NCBI GenBank assembly: GCA_964356295.1
Contig: CAYHHE010000004.1
Span: 1 to 58,403, forward strand
DNA length: 58,403 nucleotides
Source: CAVQGZ01 sp964356295
GTDB lineage: Bacteria > Actinomycetota > Actinomycetes > Jiangellales > Jiangellaceae
Reading direction: 5' to 3'
Numbering within the stretch: the first letter of the stretch is position 1; every line of letters starts with the position of its first letter. The notes below the pieces were generated by a model. That model had not been told where the DNA came from. It ran no database searches and saw only the letters and a list, made by a program, of their open reading frames with translations. Below are positions 26,374 through 34,081 of this stretch, in pieces. The position numbers were made by a program, and so were the translations under genes.

Positions 26374-27759
26374 TCAGACCACCGCCGGCACGGTGTTGCC
26401 GGCCTCGCGGATGCCGCGCGCCACGTCCACCCTGATCAGCAGGGCGAAGCCGACCACGAAGAACACCAGCAGCGCGACGATCGAGTAGCGGTAGCTGCCG
26501 GTCAGCTGGAAGACCAGCCCGAAGGTGAGTGTGCCGAACCAGCTGGTGCCGCGTTCGGCGGCCTGGTACAGACCGAAGTACTCCGCCTCCCGCCCGCGAG
26601 GCACCAGGGTGCTGAACAGCGAGCGGGACAGGGCCTGGCTGCCACCCAGGACGAACCCGATGGCGACCGCGAGCAGCAGGAACGGGATCAGTCGCCCGGC
26701 CGGGACGACGAACCCGGCCAGTGACACCACCCCCCACACAACGATCGCGCCCAGGATCGTGTTGCGTGCCCCGATGCGGGTGGCCAGCCGGCCAAGGATG
26801 AGCGCACCGAAGAAGGCCACGAACTGCACGACCAGGATGGACAGGATGAGCGAGGCCTCCGGAAGGCGCAGCTGGCGGCTGCCGAACACCGCGGCGGAGG
26901 CGATGACGGTCTGGATGCCGTCGTTGTAGAACAGGTAGGCCAGCAGGAACAGCAGGGTCTGCGGGTAGTGGCGCAGGTCCCTCAGCGTGGTGATGAGCTG
27001 CCCGAAGGAGGCGCGCAGCAGGCCGCCCTCCTCGCGTACCACGTTGACCGGCGGGCGGTCCCACAGGCCGCGGAACGGCACCAGCGTCCAGAACCCCCAC
27101 CACAGACCGGCGGAGGCAAAGCTGATCTGCACCGCGCGCTCGGTGCTCAGGCCCAGCGGCTCGGCGAACTGCAGCAGCCCGAGGTTGGCCGCCAGCAGCA
27201 GCCCGCCGCCGAGGTAGCCCAGAGCCCAGCCGCGGCTGGACACCGCGTCGCGGTCCTGCTCGGCGGAGATGTCGTTGAGGATCGAGTCGTACACCACCGA
27301 CGAGGCCCCCAGGCAGATACCTGCGATGATCATGAGGGTGACGATGGGACCCCACTTGTCGCCGCCGCTGAAGAACAGCAGGGCCGATGCCGCAGCGCCG
27401 ACCCAGGCGAACCCGGCGAGCATGTGCCGCTTGCGGCTGGTGCGGTCAGCGATCGCGCCCACGACCGGGAGCAGGAACGCCGAGAGCAGCGTGCCGAACG
27501 TGACGGTGTAGGACGACAGCGACCCGGCGGCGACCGGGATGCCCAGCACCGACAGCGTCTGGGTGCACGGGTCGGCGGTCGTTCCCACCTCACCGCAGGC
27601 GGCGCGCTCGGCCACCGCGGTCAGGTACGGGCCCAGCAGGACCGTCCCCACCGTGGTCACGAACGCCGAGTTGGCCCAGTCGTAGAAGTACCAGGAGCGC
27701 CACTCCCGCGCTCTGGCGACCGGGTCGGCCAATGGGCCCGGTGGGACCAGTCGACTCAT
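26374..27759 (-). CDS. MFS transporter, UMF1 family
   Basis: Major facilitator superfamily transporter (461 aa) with about twelve membrane helices. The N-terminus WRSWYFYDWANSAFVTTVGTVLLGPYL is characteristic of the UMF1/Vps22-like family. The cytoplasmic loop between helices 2 and 3 has GAIADRTSRKRHML, and the loop between 8 and 9 has GRLATRIGARNTI. The C-terminal half contains GGSQALSRSLFSTLVPRGREAEYFGLY, another family signature. Its ATG overlaps the stop of the glycerophosphodiesterase gene (ATGA). The family includes amino acid and drug exporters; the substrate is unknown. Confidence 0.9.
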   Translation of the reverse strand: MSRLVPPGPLADPVARAREWRSWYFYDWANSAFVTTVGTVLLGPYLTAVAERAACGEVGTTADPCTQTLSVLGIPVAAGSLSSYTVTFGTLLSAFLLPVVGAIADRTSRKRHMLAGFAWVGAAASALLFFSGGDKWGPIVTLMIIAGICLGASSVVYDSILNDISAEQDRDAVSSRGWALGYLGGGLLLAANLGLLQFAEPLGLSTERAVQISFASAGLWWGFWTLVPFRGLWDRPPVNVVREEGGLLRASFGQLITTLRDLRHYPQTLLFLLAYLFYNDGIQTVIASAAVFGSRQLRLPEASLILSILVVQFVAFFGALILGRLATRIGARNTILGAIVVWGVVSLAGFVVPAGRLIPFLLLAVAIGFVLGGSQALSRSLFSTLVPRGREAEYFGLYQAAERGTSWFGTLTFGLVFQLTGSYRYSIVALLVFFVVGFALLIRVDVARGIREAGNTVPAVV

Positions 27760-28523
27760 GCGGTGCCTCCTGACCGGCTGGAGAGCACCTCGCTCAAGCG
27801 TGCGGCGTTGTCGGTGACGATGGCGTCGACCTCGATGGCGAGCAGTCGGCGCATCTCGGCCTCCTCGTTGATCGTCCACACGTGGACCTGCCGGCTCTGC
27901 TGGTGCGCTCGGTGCACGAACGTCTCGTCGACGACCCGCACCCGCCGGAACTGGACCGGCACCTGCACGCAGGGGACCTCCGGCGGCAGCAGCCGTGTCA
28001 TCGGGCCGCGGCCGATACGCAGCGCGGCGACCTCGAGGGGCGCCATCGCGGTCGCGGTGCCCGGGGGCAGGACGCGGCGCAGGTGACGGATGCGCCGGTC
28101 GGAGAAGGCGCCGATGCAGACCCGGTGGTACGCGGCGGTACGACGAAGCACATCCAGCAGCGGGCCCACCGCGCGGTCGTCCTTGACATCGATGTTGACC
28201 CGCAGGTCCGGCCAGGTACCCAGGACGTCCTCGAGCAGGGGGACCTGCGCTGCTCCGGTCATCCTGGCGCGGCTGACCTCGCTCCAGGTCAGCCGCGCGA
28301 TCGCGCCGCGGCTGTCGGTGACCCTGTCCAGGGTGGGGTCGTGGAAGGCGACCAGCGCACCGTCCGCCGTGGCGTGCACGTCGGTCTCCACGTGGCGGAA
28401 TCCGAGGAGCACGGCGGCTTCGAAGGCGGCCATGGAGTTCTCCGCGATCCCTGGCCCGTGCGCCCCCCGGTGGGCCAGGCCGAAGGGTCGGGGGACGTCG
28501 AGGTAGGACCACCGCGCTGGCAC
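27756..28523 (-). CDS. glycerophosphodiester phosphodiesterase
   Basis: Hydrolyses glycerophosphodiesters to glycerol-3-phosphate and an alcohol (255 aa). The TIM-barrel signatures are AHRGAHGPGIAENSMAAFEAA (catalytic HRG and EN), VETDVHATADGALVAFHDPTLDRVTD (metal ligands Glu, Asp and catalytic His) and the later IDVKDD. The C-terminus has VWTINEEAEMRRLLAIEVDAIVTDNA. There is no signal peptide, so it is cytosolic. It starts with GTG 28523 and is coupled to the MFS gene downstream. A decayed ABC exporter gene lies 28 bases upstream in the same transcript. Confidence 0.92.
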   Translation of the reverse strand: MPARWSYLDVPRPFGLAHRGAHGPGIAENSMAAFEAAVLLGFRHVETDVHATADGALVAFHDPTLDRVTDSRGAIARLTWSEVSRARMTGAAQVPLLEDVLGTWPDLRVNIDVKDDRAVGPLLDVLRRTAAYHRVCIGAFSDRRIRHLRRVLPPGTATAMAPLEVAALRIGRGPMTRLLPPEVPCVQVPVQFRRVRVVDETFVHRAHQQSRQVHVWTINEEAEMRRLLAIEVDAIVTDNAARLSEVLSSRSGGTA

Positions 28524-28550
28524 GGGCCCATCCTGCCTGCGGCCGGAGCG

Positions 28551-28826
28551 CTACACCGGCAGTGCGGCGGACTCGCTGACGTCTGCGTCTGCCTGCGCGT
28601 CCTGCGGACGCAGGGAGCGCACCGTGCCTCGCCGACGACGCTGTCGTAACCCTCGGGGGAACTCGTGATGCTCTCCCGGGTCGTCGCGTGGAACAGGTGG
28701 GACTCCTGGGTGACCACCCCGACGGTCGCGGCGAGGGAGTCCAAGGACGCCTCGCGCACGGGGGGTAGCCCGGTGTGGGCGGAACAGCCCGACGATGCGT
28801 CGGCTGAGGCTGGATCGGGTGGTCAT
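28551..28826 (-). pseudogene. deletion-riddled ABC exporter remnant
   Basis: From ATG 28826 the frame encodes MTTRSSLSRRIVGLFRPHR, like the start of a transmembrane ABC exporter. A different frame then carries VREASLDSLAATVGVVTQESHLFH (Q-loop region of an ABC exporter nucleotide domain), followed directly by SPEGYDSVVGEA, which normally lies about 25 residues later. The original frame then ends in a plausible hydrophilic tail at 28551. The six-helix membrane domain, Walker A, signature and Walker B are all gone, so several internal deletions have left about 90 of an expected 600 codons. The ATG overlaps the stop of the upstream gene (ATGA), a relic of the intact operon. Confidence 0.75.
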
Positions 28827-29314
28827 CTCACGCCGAGGTCGTCGCGCATCGCCGCCTCCAGGGCGGTGAGCTGACGGGCGGTCTCGTAGGCGTCGTCCCG
28901 GGTCCACCGTCCAGTGTCGTGGGCGGCGAAGAGCACCGCCTCGAGCTCGTCCAGGCACCCGGCAACCGACTGGCTGGCCATCAGCCGGACCGAGCCGGCC
29001 ACGTCGAGGAACTCCTGCTCCGGCAGCCGAGGCATCGGCGGGGCCTGGTCGATCTGCGTCCCGTCGGTGTCGGGCTGGCCCCATTCATGCAGGTCCCAGT
29101 GGTACTGGGCGGCACGGAACTGTGCTGCCAGCCGCATGAGCGCGACGTAGGACTCGAGCTTGCCGGCGTAGAGCCGGTCGGCGTCCGCGCGGAGCGCCGT
29201 CGCCCGCGCGGTCCACCACGCCGCCACGAGCCCGGCCGTGATCGCCGCCAGCGCACCGATGACCGCGCCGAGCAGCGTGGCCGCCGCCATCGATCCCCAC
29301 CACGATGTCGTCAT
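28823..29314 (-). CDS. small membrane-anchored hypothetical protein
   Basis: A 163-residue protein with one N-terminal membrane helix (about residues 9-35, AAATLLGAVIGALAAITAGLVAAWW), then a mostly helical, charged cytoplasmic domain with many Ala, Arg and Glu. ATG 29314 is chosen because GGAGGT lies 7 bases upstream; the frame continues to 29371 but that part reads into the dif-like region. I do not recognise the family. Its stop overlaps the start of the ABC exporter remnant, so the two were co-translated before the exporter decayed. The dif-like site lies 65 bases upstream of its start. Confidence 0.6.
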   Translation of the reverse strand: MTTSWWGSMAAATLLGAVIGALAAITAGLVAAWWTARATALRADADRLYAGKLESYVALMRLAAQFRAAQYHWDLHEWGQPDTDGTQIDQAPPMPRLPEQEFLDVAGSVRLMASQSVAGCLDELEAVLFAAHDTGRWTRDDAYETARQLTALEAAMRDDLGVR

Positions 29315-29378
29315 GGGTGCACCTCCGACATCCAGCGTGGTCGCGGGGTCCGACAGAACCCGGAGCGACACCTCCAGG

Positions 29379-29406
29379 TTGTCCGATAAGCAGCATTATG
29401 TCAGGT
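29379..29406. other. dif: dif-like XerC/XerD recombination site
   Basis: TTGTCCGATAA, six central bases GCAGCA, then TTATGTCAGGT: the 11-6-11 layout of a chromosomal dif site. The right arm has the TTATGT core shared by XerD-binding arms, and the left arm has the CGATAA end typical of XerC arms. It lies in the only sizeable AT-richer patch of the divergent gap 29315-29547. Genes to the left are mainly on the + strand and genes to the right mainly on the - strand, so transcription converges here, as expected at a replication terminus. Dimer resolution or use by an integrating element are both possible. Confidence 0.7.
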
Positions 29407-29547
29407 AACGCTGTCTCCCGGACCCCCGCCCCCGTCCGGCGATCTTGACGCAAACGCCGAACAGCCCCGCCCCACACCATGAAAGCGTCACGATCGCCGG
29501 AAGGACGGGAGGATGAGAGGCGCGATTGGGCCTGCGAGGATGGGGGC

Positions 29548-30873
29548 ATGACCGCGTCGTCGACCACCCCGGTGGGCGCCGCCCGGACGATGCGACTGCT
29601 CGGGCTCCCCGCCTGGGCCCTGGCCGACAGCGTCCGGGGCGTGGTGCGCCGCGCGGCGGGCGAGGACCCCGAGCGTGTTCGCCAGGACCTTCGCCAGACG
29701 GCAGCCCGGCGCACCAGACGCATCCTGGGCGAGGTCAAGGGTGGGGCGCTCAAGGCCGGACAGCTGCTGTCGACGGTCGAGATGCTCTTCCCCCAGGACC
29801 CCGAGCAGACCTGGCGGGACACCCTCACCAGCCTCCAGCAGGACGTCCCGGCCCTGCCGTTCGGCGACGTCGAGCCGGTGCTCGGCGAGCAGCTGGGACC
29901 GCAGTGGCGCGACCAGCTGCGCGACTTCCACGAGACGGCCGCGGCGGCGGCGTCGCTGGGACAGGTCCATCGGGCGCGCTGGCGCGACGGGCGTGATGTC
30001 GCCGTCAAGGTCCAGTACCCCGGTGTCGCCGACGCCCTGGCCGCCGACATCCGGGTGCTGTCGCTGGTCTCCACGACCGTCTCCCGACTGGCCCCGGCGA
30101 TCGCGCTGCCTCCGCTGGTCTCGCAGATGCGGGTACGCCTGCTCGAGGAGCTGGACTACGTCCACGAGGGGGCGGTGCAGCGCCGTTTCGTGGCCGGGTA
30201 CCGCGACGACCCCGAGGTCGTGGTGCCCGAGGTCCTGCTCGCCCGGCCGCGCGTCCTGGTCACCGACTGGATGGACGGCACTGGGCTGGCCGCCGTCGCC
30301 GCCACTGCCGACCAGGAGACCCGCGACGCCATCGGGCTGCGCTACCAGCGCTTCATGCTCGGCGGCCCGCAACGCACCGGGCTGCTGCACACCGACCCCC
30401 ATCCGGGCAACTTCCGGCTGCTGCCGGACGGGCGGCTGGGCGTGATGGACTTCGGCTCATCACTGGACCTCCCCGACGGCCTGCCGGTCAGCTTCGGCCG
30501 CCTCATCCGAGCCCTGCAGTCCGGCGGACCGACGGACTGCGACGCAGCGCTGCGCGCCGCCGGTCTGGTCGACCCAGCACGCCCCATCGACACCGACAAG
30601 CTCATGGACTACCTGGCCCCGTTCAGCGAGCCCGCCCGCCATGACACCTTCCACTACACCCGTGACTGGCTGCGCCAGGAGTTCGGCCGGGTGAACGACC
30701 CCCGCAACCCTGACTTCGCGGTCGCGCTGCAGCTCACCATTCCCGCCGACCAGCTGTTCACCCATCGGGTGTGGTTGGGCGTGGTCGGGGTGCTGTGCCA
30801 GCTCGAGGCCCGGGTCCCGGTACGTCAGGAGCTGGACCACCTGCTGCCCGGGTTCGCCGAGCAGCGTCACTAG
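29548..30873 (+). CDS. ABC1/UbiB-family atypical kinase
   Basis: Protein kinase-like ATPase (441 aa) of the AarF/ABC1/ADCK family. The KxGQ signature is in GGALKAGQLLSTVEML, the Ala-rich loop in AAAAASLGQVHRARW, the catalytic lysine in VAVKVQYPG, the catalytic loop in HTDPHPGNF and the metal motif in MDFGSS. There is no C-terminal membrane helix pair as in UbiB. The ATG at 29548 gives a short tail before the family-conserved part. Relatives support isoprenoid-quinone or lipid metabolism; the role here is not defined. A HAD protein gene starts 2 bases after the stop. Confidence 0.9.
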   Translation: MTASSTTPVGAARTMRLLGLPAWALADSVRGVVRRAAGEDPERVRQDLRQTAARRTRRILGEVKGGALKAGQLLSTVEMLFPQDPEQTWRDTLTSLQQDVPALPFGDVEPVLGEQLGPQWRDQLRDFHETAAAAASLGQVHRARWRDGRDVAVKVQYPGVADALAADIRVLSLVSTTVSRLAPAIALPPLVSQMRVRLLEELDYVHEGAVQRRFVAGYRDDPEVVVPEVLLARPRVLVTDWMDGTGLAAVAATADQETRDAIGLRYQRFMLGGPQRTGLLHTDPHPGNFRLLPDGRLGVMDFGSSLDLPDGLPVSFGRLIRALQSGGPTDCDAALRAAGLVDPARPIDTDKLMDYLAPFSEPARHDTFHYTRDWLRQEFGRVNDPRNPDFAVALQLTIPADQLFTHRVWLGVVGVLCQLEARVPVRQELDHLLPGFAEQRH

Positions 30874-30875
30874 CC

Positions 30876-31388
30876 GTGGCCAGGTCCCGACCGTCGGCCC
30901 GGTCCGAGGGGTCCCTCAGGTTCGCGGTGTTCGACATCGACGGCGTGCTCGCCGACGTCAGCCACCGCCTGCACCACCTGCGGCGCCGCCGCAAGGACTG
31001 GCGCTCGTTCTTCGCCGCCGCCGAGGCCGACGCCCTGCTCGCCACCGGTCACACCCGGCTGCTCGCGGCCGCGCAGATCCACGCGATCGTCTACGTCTCC
31101 GGTCGGCCGGAGCGGCTGCGTCAGGTGACCCAGCGCTGGCTCGCGGTCCACGACTGCCCGGACGGGGCGCTCCTGCTGCGCTCGGACCGCGACCGGCGTC
31201 CGGCCCGGGTGCTCAAGCTCGAGCTCCTCACCAGGGTCGCGCAGCGGGGGGAGGTCGCGCTGGTGGTCGACGACGACGCCGAGGTGTGCCGGGTGCTGCG
31301 AGCTGCCGGCTTCCCGGTCGAGCAGGCCACCTGGGCCGAGGAGTCCGCGGCGCTGCGACGGGCGCAGGAGGGCGAGGGGCGCACCTGA
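30876..31388 (+). CDS. HAD-superfamily phosphatase-like protein (PNKP type)
   Basis: Small haloacid dehalogenase-fold protein (170 aa from GTG 30876). The nucleophile and acid are Asp20 and Asp22 in VFDIDGVLAD, and YVSGRPERLR carries the Ser/Thr motif II. LVVDDDAEVCRVLRAAGFPV holds the motif IV aspartates. The arrangement resembles the phosphatase half of polynucleotide kinase-phosphatases. The pairing with the kinase gene is close (2 bases), so the two are co-transcribed. Its 3' end faces the convergent flavoprotein gene across 22 bases. Confidence 0.75.
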   Translation: MARSRPSARSEGSLRFAVFDIDGVLADVSHRLHHLRRRRKDWRSFFAAAEADALLATGHTRLLAAAQIHAIVYVSGRPERLRQVTQRWLAVHDCPDGALLLRSDRDRRPARVLKLELLTRVAQRGEVALVVDDDAEVCRVLRAAGFPVEQATWAEESAALRRAQEGEGRT

Positions 31389-31410
31389 GGGCGCGGGTCG
31401 CGGCTCCCGG

Positions 31411-32442
31411 TCAGGCCGCCAGTCGTTCCACCGCGGCCGCGAACACCCAGGGCAGGGCCCGTGCCGCCGGAACCAGTGACCGTCGCACCGGGACCGGCCG
31501 GGTGGCCGTCACCAGCGCTGCGGTCAACCAGCGGAACTGTCGTGTCGATTCGGCCCACGCAGGCGGGTACGCCTCCGGCTGACCGCGCACCAGAGCTCCG
31601 ACCGCCACCCGGGCCGAGGCCAACCCGACCCGGATCCCCTCCCCCGTGACCGCGTCCACGTATCCGGCGGCGTCACCGACCAGCAGGACGCGTCCGCGCC
31701 GCACCTGCGTCGCACGCTGGCCCAGCGGGCCCGCGCCACGCAGGTCCCCCACCGGGACGGCGCCGGCCAGCCGCTCACGCAGCAGCGGGGCCGCCGCCAG
31801 CACCTGCGCGTAGGACCTGCCCCGCTCGGCCAGGACGGCAACCCCGACGAGGTCGTCGGCGACCGCGGTGACGTAGGCCTCGCCGATCGCTGTCCAGTAC
31901 ACCTCGACCAGGTCGCTCCACGGTGTCGTGCGGTAGTGACGCCGCTGCCCGAACCGGCGCCGCTGCCCAGCCGGCCGGTCCAGGCCGAGCGACCGACGCA
32001 CCGACGAGTGCAGCCCGTCTGCTGCAACCAACCAGCGGGCCCGGATCCCGGCGGCCTCCACATGGTCCGCCGCCTGCCTCACCTGCGTCACCCGGCCGAC
32101 CTCGCGTGCAGCGCCGACCTGGTCGGCGCGAGCGTCCAGGGCCCGGTGAAGCGCGAGCCTGCGCACCCCGCGTCCGGGGGGTCCGCGGAACCGGTGCGTG
32201 ATGCTGCTGCGCTGGTCCAGATACCGGATGCCGTGGAAGTCCCGGCCGACCGGGTCCACGCCCAAGCGGGCAAGCTCGGCCAGGCTCCCCGGCATCAGCC
32301 CCTCCCCGCAGGCCTTGTCGATCGTCCCGCGGCGCGGCTCCACAACGGCGACGGTCATCCCGGCAAGCCGTGCGTTGACCGCGGTCGCCAGCCCCACCGG
32401 GCCCCCGCCGGCCACCAGCACGTCGACGTCCACGCCAGTCAT
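31411..32442 (-). CDS. FAD-dependent oxidoreductase of the phenolic-lipid cluster
   Basis: Flavoprotein of the geranylgeranyl reductase/PHBH-like group (343 aa). The FAD Rossmann motif is VLVAGGGPVGLATAVNARLAG at the N-terminus, and the second FAD motif is RVLLVGDAAGYVDAVTGEGI near residue 275. It follows the methyltransferase gene with an ATGA overlap, and the type III polyketide synthase gene before it. This order matches srsA-srsB-srsC of Streptomyces griseus, in which SrsC oxidises the alkylresorcinol methyl ether to a quinone. By analogy, it likely hydroxylates the aromatic head group. The CGEGLMPGSL motif is like SrsC and geranylgeranyl reductases, so that reading remains an alternative. 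Confidence 0.82.
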   Translation of the reverse strand: MTGVDVDVLVAGGGPVGLATAVNARLAGMTVAVVEPRRGTIDKACGEGLMPGSLAELARLGVDPVGRDFHGIRYLDQRSSITHRFRGPPGRGVRRLALHRALDARADQVGAAREVGRVTQVRQAADHVEAAGIRARWLVAADGLHSSVRRSLGLDRPAGQRRRFGQRRHYRTTPWSDLVEVYWTAIGEAYVTAVADDLVGVAVLAERGRSYAQVLAAAPLLRERLAGAVPVGDLRGAGPLGQRATQVRRGRVLLVGDAAGYVDAVTGEGIRVGLASARVAVGALVRGQPEAYPPAWAESTRQFRWLTAALVTATRPVPVRRSLVPAARALPWVFAAAVERLAA

Positions 32443-32966
32443 TCCCGGCCCTCCAGGCGTCTCAACGCGCGGTTCTCCACCCGGATCCGCTCGCGCAGCA
32501 GCATGGCGTTCGCCACGGAGAACACCAGTGCGGTCAGCCAGGCGGTGTGCACCAGCGGCAGGGCGGCGATCTCCAGCACCACGGCGACGTAGTTGGGGTG
32601 GCGGACCCACCGGTAGGGCCCGGTGGTGATCCGCGGTGCTCCGGGGATGACGATGACCCGGGTGTTCCACTGGTGGCCCAGCGTGGCGATGCACCACCAG
32701 CGCAGTGCCTGCGCCAGCAGGACGACCACGAGTGCGGGCCACCCCAGCCATGGCAGGAACGGACGATCCAGCAGCATCACTTCGGCCAGGCACGCCAGCA
32801 GGAACCCGGTGTGCAGGACGACCATCACCGGGTAGTGACCCCGACCGTCCTCGACGGCCCCCCGGGCCATCGCCACGGCCGCGTTGCGACGGGCCACCAC
32901 GAGCTCGGCGATGCGTTCGCCGCCCACCAGCACCAGCAGCAGCGTGTACCAGCCCGCGCTGCTCAT
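32439..32966 (-). CDS. isoprenylcysteine carboxyl methyltransferase-like O-methyltransferase
   Basis: Integral membrane methyltransferase (175 aa) with about four to five helices. The ICMT family motif is seen in the C-terminal half: GPYRWVRHPNYVAVVLEIAALPL, with the RHPxY element that binds S-adenosylmethionine. WNTRVIVIPGA precedes it. Homologues next to type III polyketide synthases (SrsB) O-methylate alkylresorcinols, and this is the likely role here rather than protein prenyl modification. The start is 13 bases after the synthase stop; the stop overlaps the flavoprotein start. Confidence 0.87.
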   Translation of the reverse strand: MSSAGWYTLLLVLVGGERIAELVVARRNAAVAMARGAVEDGRGHYPVMVVLHTGFLLACLAEVMLLDRPFLPWLGWPALVVVLLAQALRWWCIATLGHQWNTRVIVIPGAPRITTGPYRWVRHPNYVAVVLEIAALPLVHTAWLTALVFSVANAMLLRERIRVENRALRRLEGRE

Positions 32967-32979
32967 CGTCCCGGTCCAG

Positions 32980-34041
32980 CTACCACTCCAGCAGGACCTG
33001 CTCGCTGCAGAACCCCGGCCCCATGGCCATCAGCAGCCCAACCTCGCCAGGACCGGGCGGGTCCGCGAGGGTCTCGGCCAGCACGTGCAGCACCGACGCG
33101 CTCGACAGGTTGCCCACCGCGGCCAACGACTCCCAGGTCGCGGCGAAGGCATCGGGGGCGACGTCGAGGGTCTCGGCCAGCGCGCCCAGCACCTTCGGCC
33201 CACCGGGATGAGCCAGCCACCGGTGGACGTCAGCAACGGCCAGGCCGTGCCGGGCCAGGAACGCGGACACATCCCCACCCACGTGGGAGCGCACCATCTC
33301 CGGCACCCGGGGGGAGAGCAGCACGCGGAAGCCCGACCCGGACACCTGCCACCCCATGACGTCCTCACTGTCCGGGTACAGGCTGGCCGCGGAGTCGACG
33401 ACCCGGGGCCCGGGTCCGCCGAGCGCTGCCGCTCGGTGCTCCCCCGCCATCACCACGGCCGCGGCGCCGTCGCCGAACAGGCCGCTGGCGATGAGGTTCG
33501 CCGTCGAGAGGTCGTCGCGCTGCACCGTCAGCGAGCACAGCTCGACCGACACCAGCACACCCACCCCGTCGGGTCGTCCACGCAGCAGGTCGGACATCCG
33601 GGCGATCCCGGCCGCACCGGCCACGCAGCCCAGGCCGAACACCGGCACTCGGCGGACGTCCGAGCGAAGTCCCAGTCGGCCGATCAGCCGGGCGTCGAGC
33701 GAGGGCGCGGCCACCCCGGTGACCGACACCGTCATGAGCAGGTCGACGTCCCCAGGCGCCAGCCCGGCCTCGGCAAGTGCCTGCTTGATCGCCTGTTCGG
33801 CCATGTCCAGCCCGACGTCGATGAACGTGTCGTTGGCCTCCCCGAACCCGCTGAGCTCCGGGTAGCGCTCCAGCGGCAGCGCCAGGTGACGGCTGCGGAC
33901 CCCGGTCGCGGCGTGCAACCGAGTGAGCACCGCCTCGCGGTCGGGCTCGAGACCGACGACCGACCGGAAGACAGAGGTGATCTCCGCCTGCTCGTAGCGG
34001 TGCGGCGCCAGCACCGGGGAGGCGGAAAGCACGTGGGGCAC
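32980..34041 (-). CDS. type III polyketide synthase
   Basis: Homodimeric ketosynthase (353 aa) of the chalcone synthase family that condenses an acyl-CoA starter with malonyl-CoA and cyclises the product. The catalytic triad is Cys139 (FGLGCVAGAAG), His278 (LAHPGGPKVL) and Asn311 (GNLSSASV). GFGEANDTFIDVG and the thiolase-type C-terminal domain are typical of actinobacterial alkylresorcinol/alkylpyrone synthases. It starts at GTG 34041, divergent from tldD with 40 bases between. With the following methyltransferase and flavoprotein it forms an srsABC-like phenolic lipid cluster; the actual ring product cannot be read from sequence. Confidence 0.93.
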   Translation of the reverse strand: MPHVLSASPVLAPHRYEQAEITSVFRSVVGLEPDREAVLTRLHAATGVRSRHLALPLERYPELSGFGEANDTFIDVGLDMAEQAIKQALAEAGLAPGDVDLLMTVSVTGVAAPSLDARLIGRLGLRSDVRRVPVFGLGCVAGAAGIARMSDLLRGRPDGVGVLVSVELCSLTVQRDDLSTANLIASGLFGDGAAAVVMAGEHRAAALGGPGPRVVDSAASLYPDSEDVMGWQVSGSGFRVLLSPRVPEMVRSHVGGDVSAFLARHGLAVADVHRWLAHPGGPKVLGALAETLDVAPDAFAATWESLAAVGNLSSASVLHVLAETLADPPGPGEVGLLMAMGPGFCSEQVLLEW

Positions 34042-34081
34042 CTGACCATCCTCGCACCCCGAGCCCGGATAGGCTCGCCGG

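Noticed and set aside
29379..29406. A phage or integrative element attachment site.
   Set aside because: No integrase, phage or plasmid gene is near and no second copy of the site was seen in the window, so a chromosomal dif is the simpler reading.
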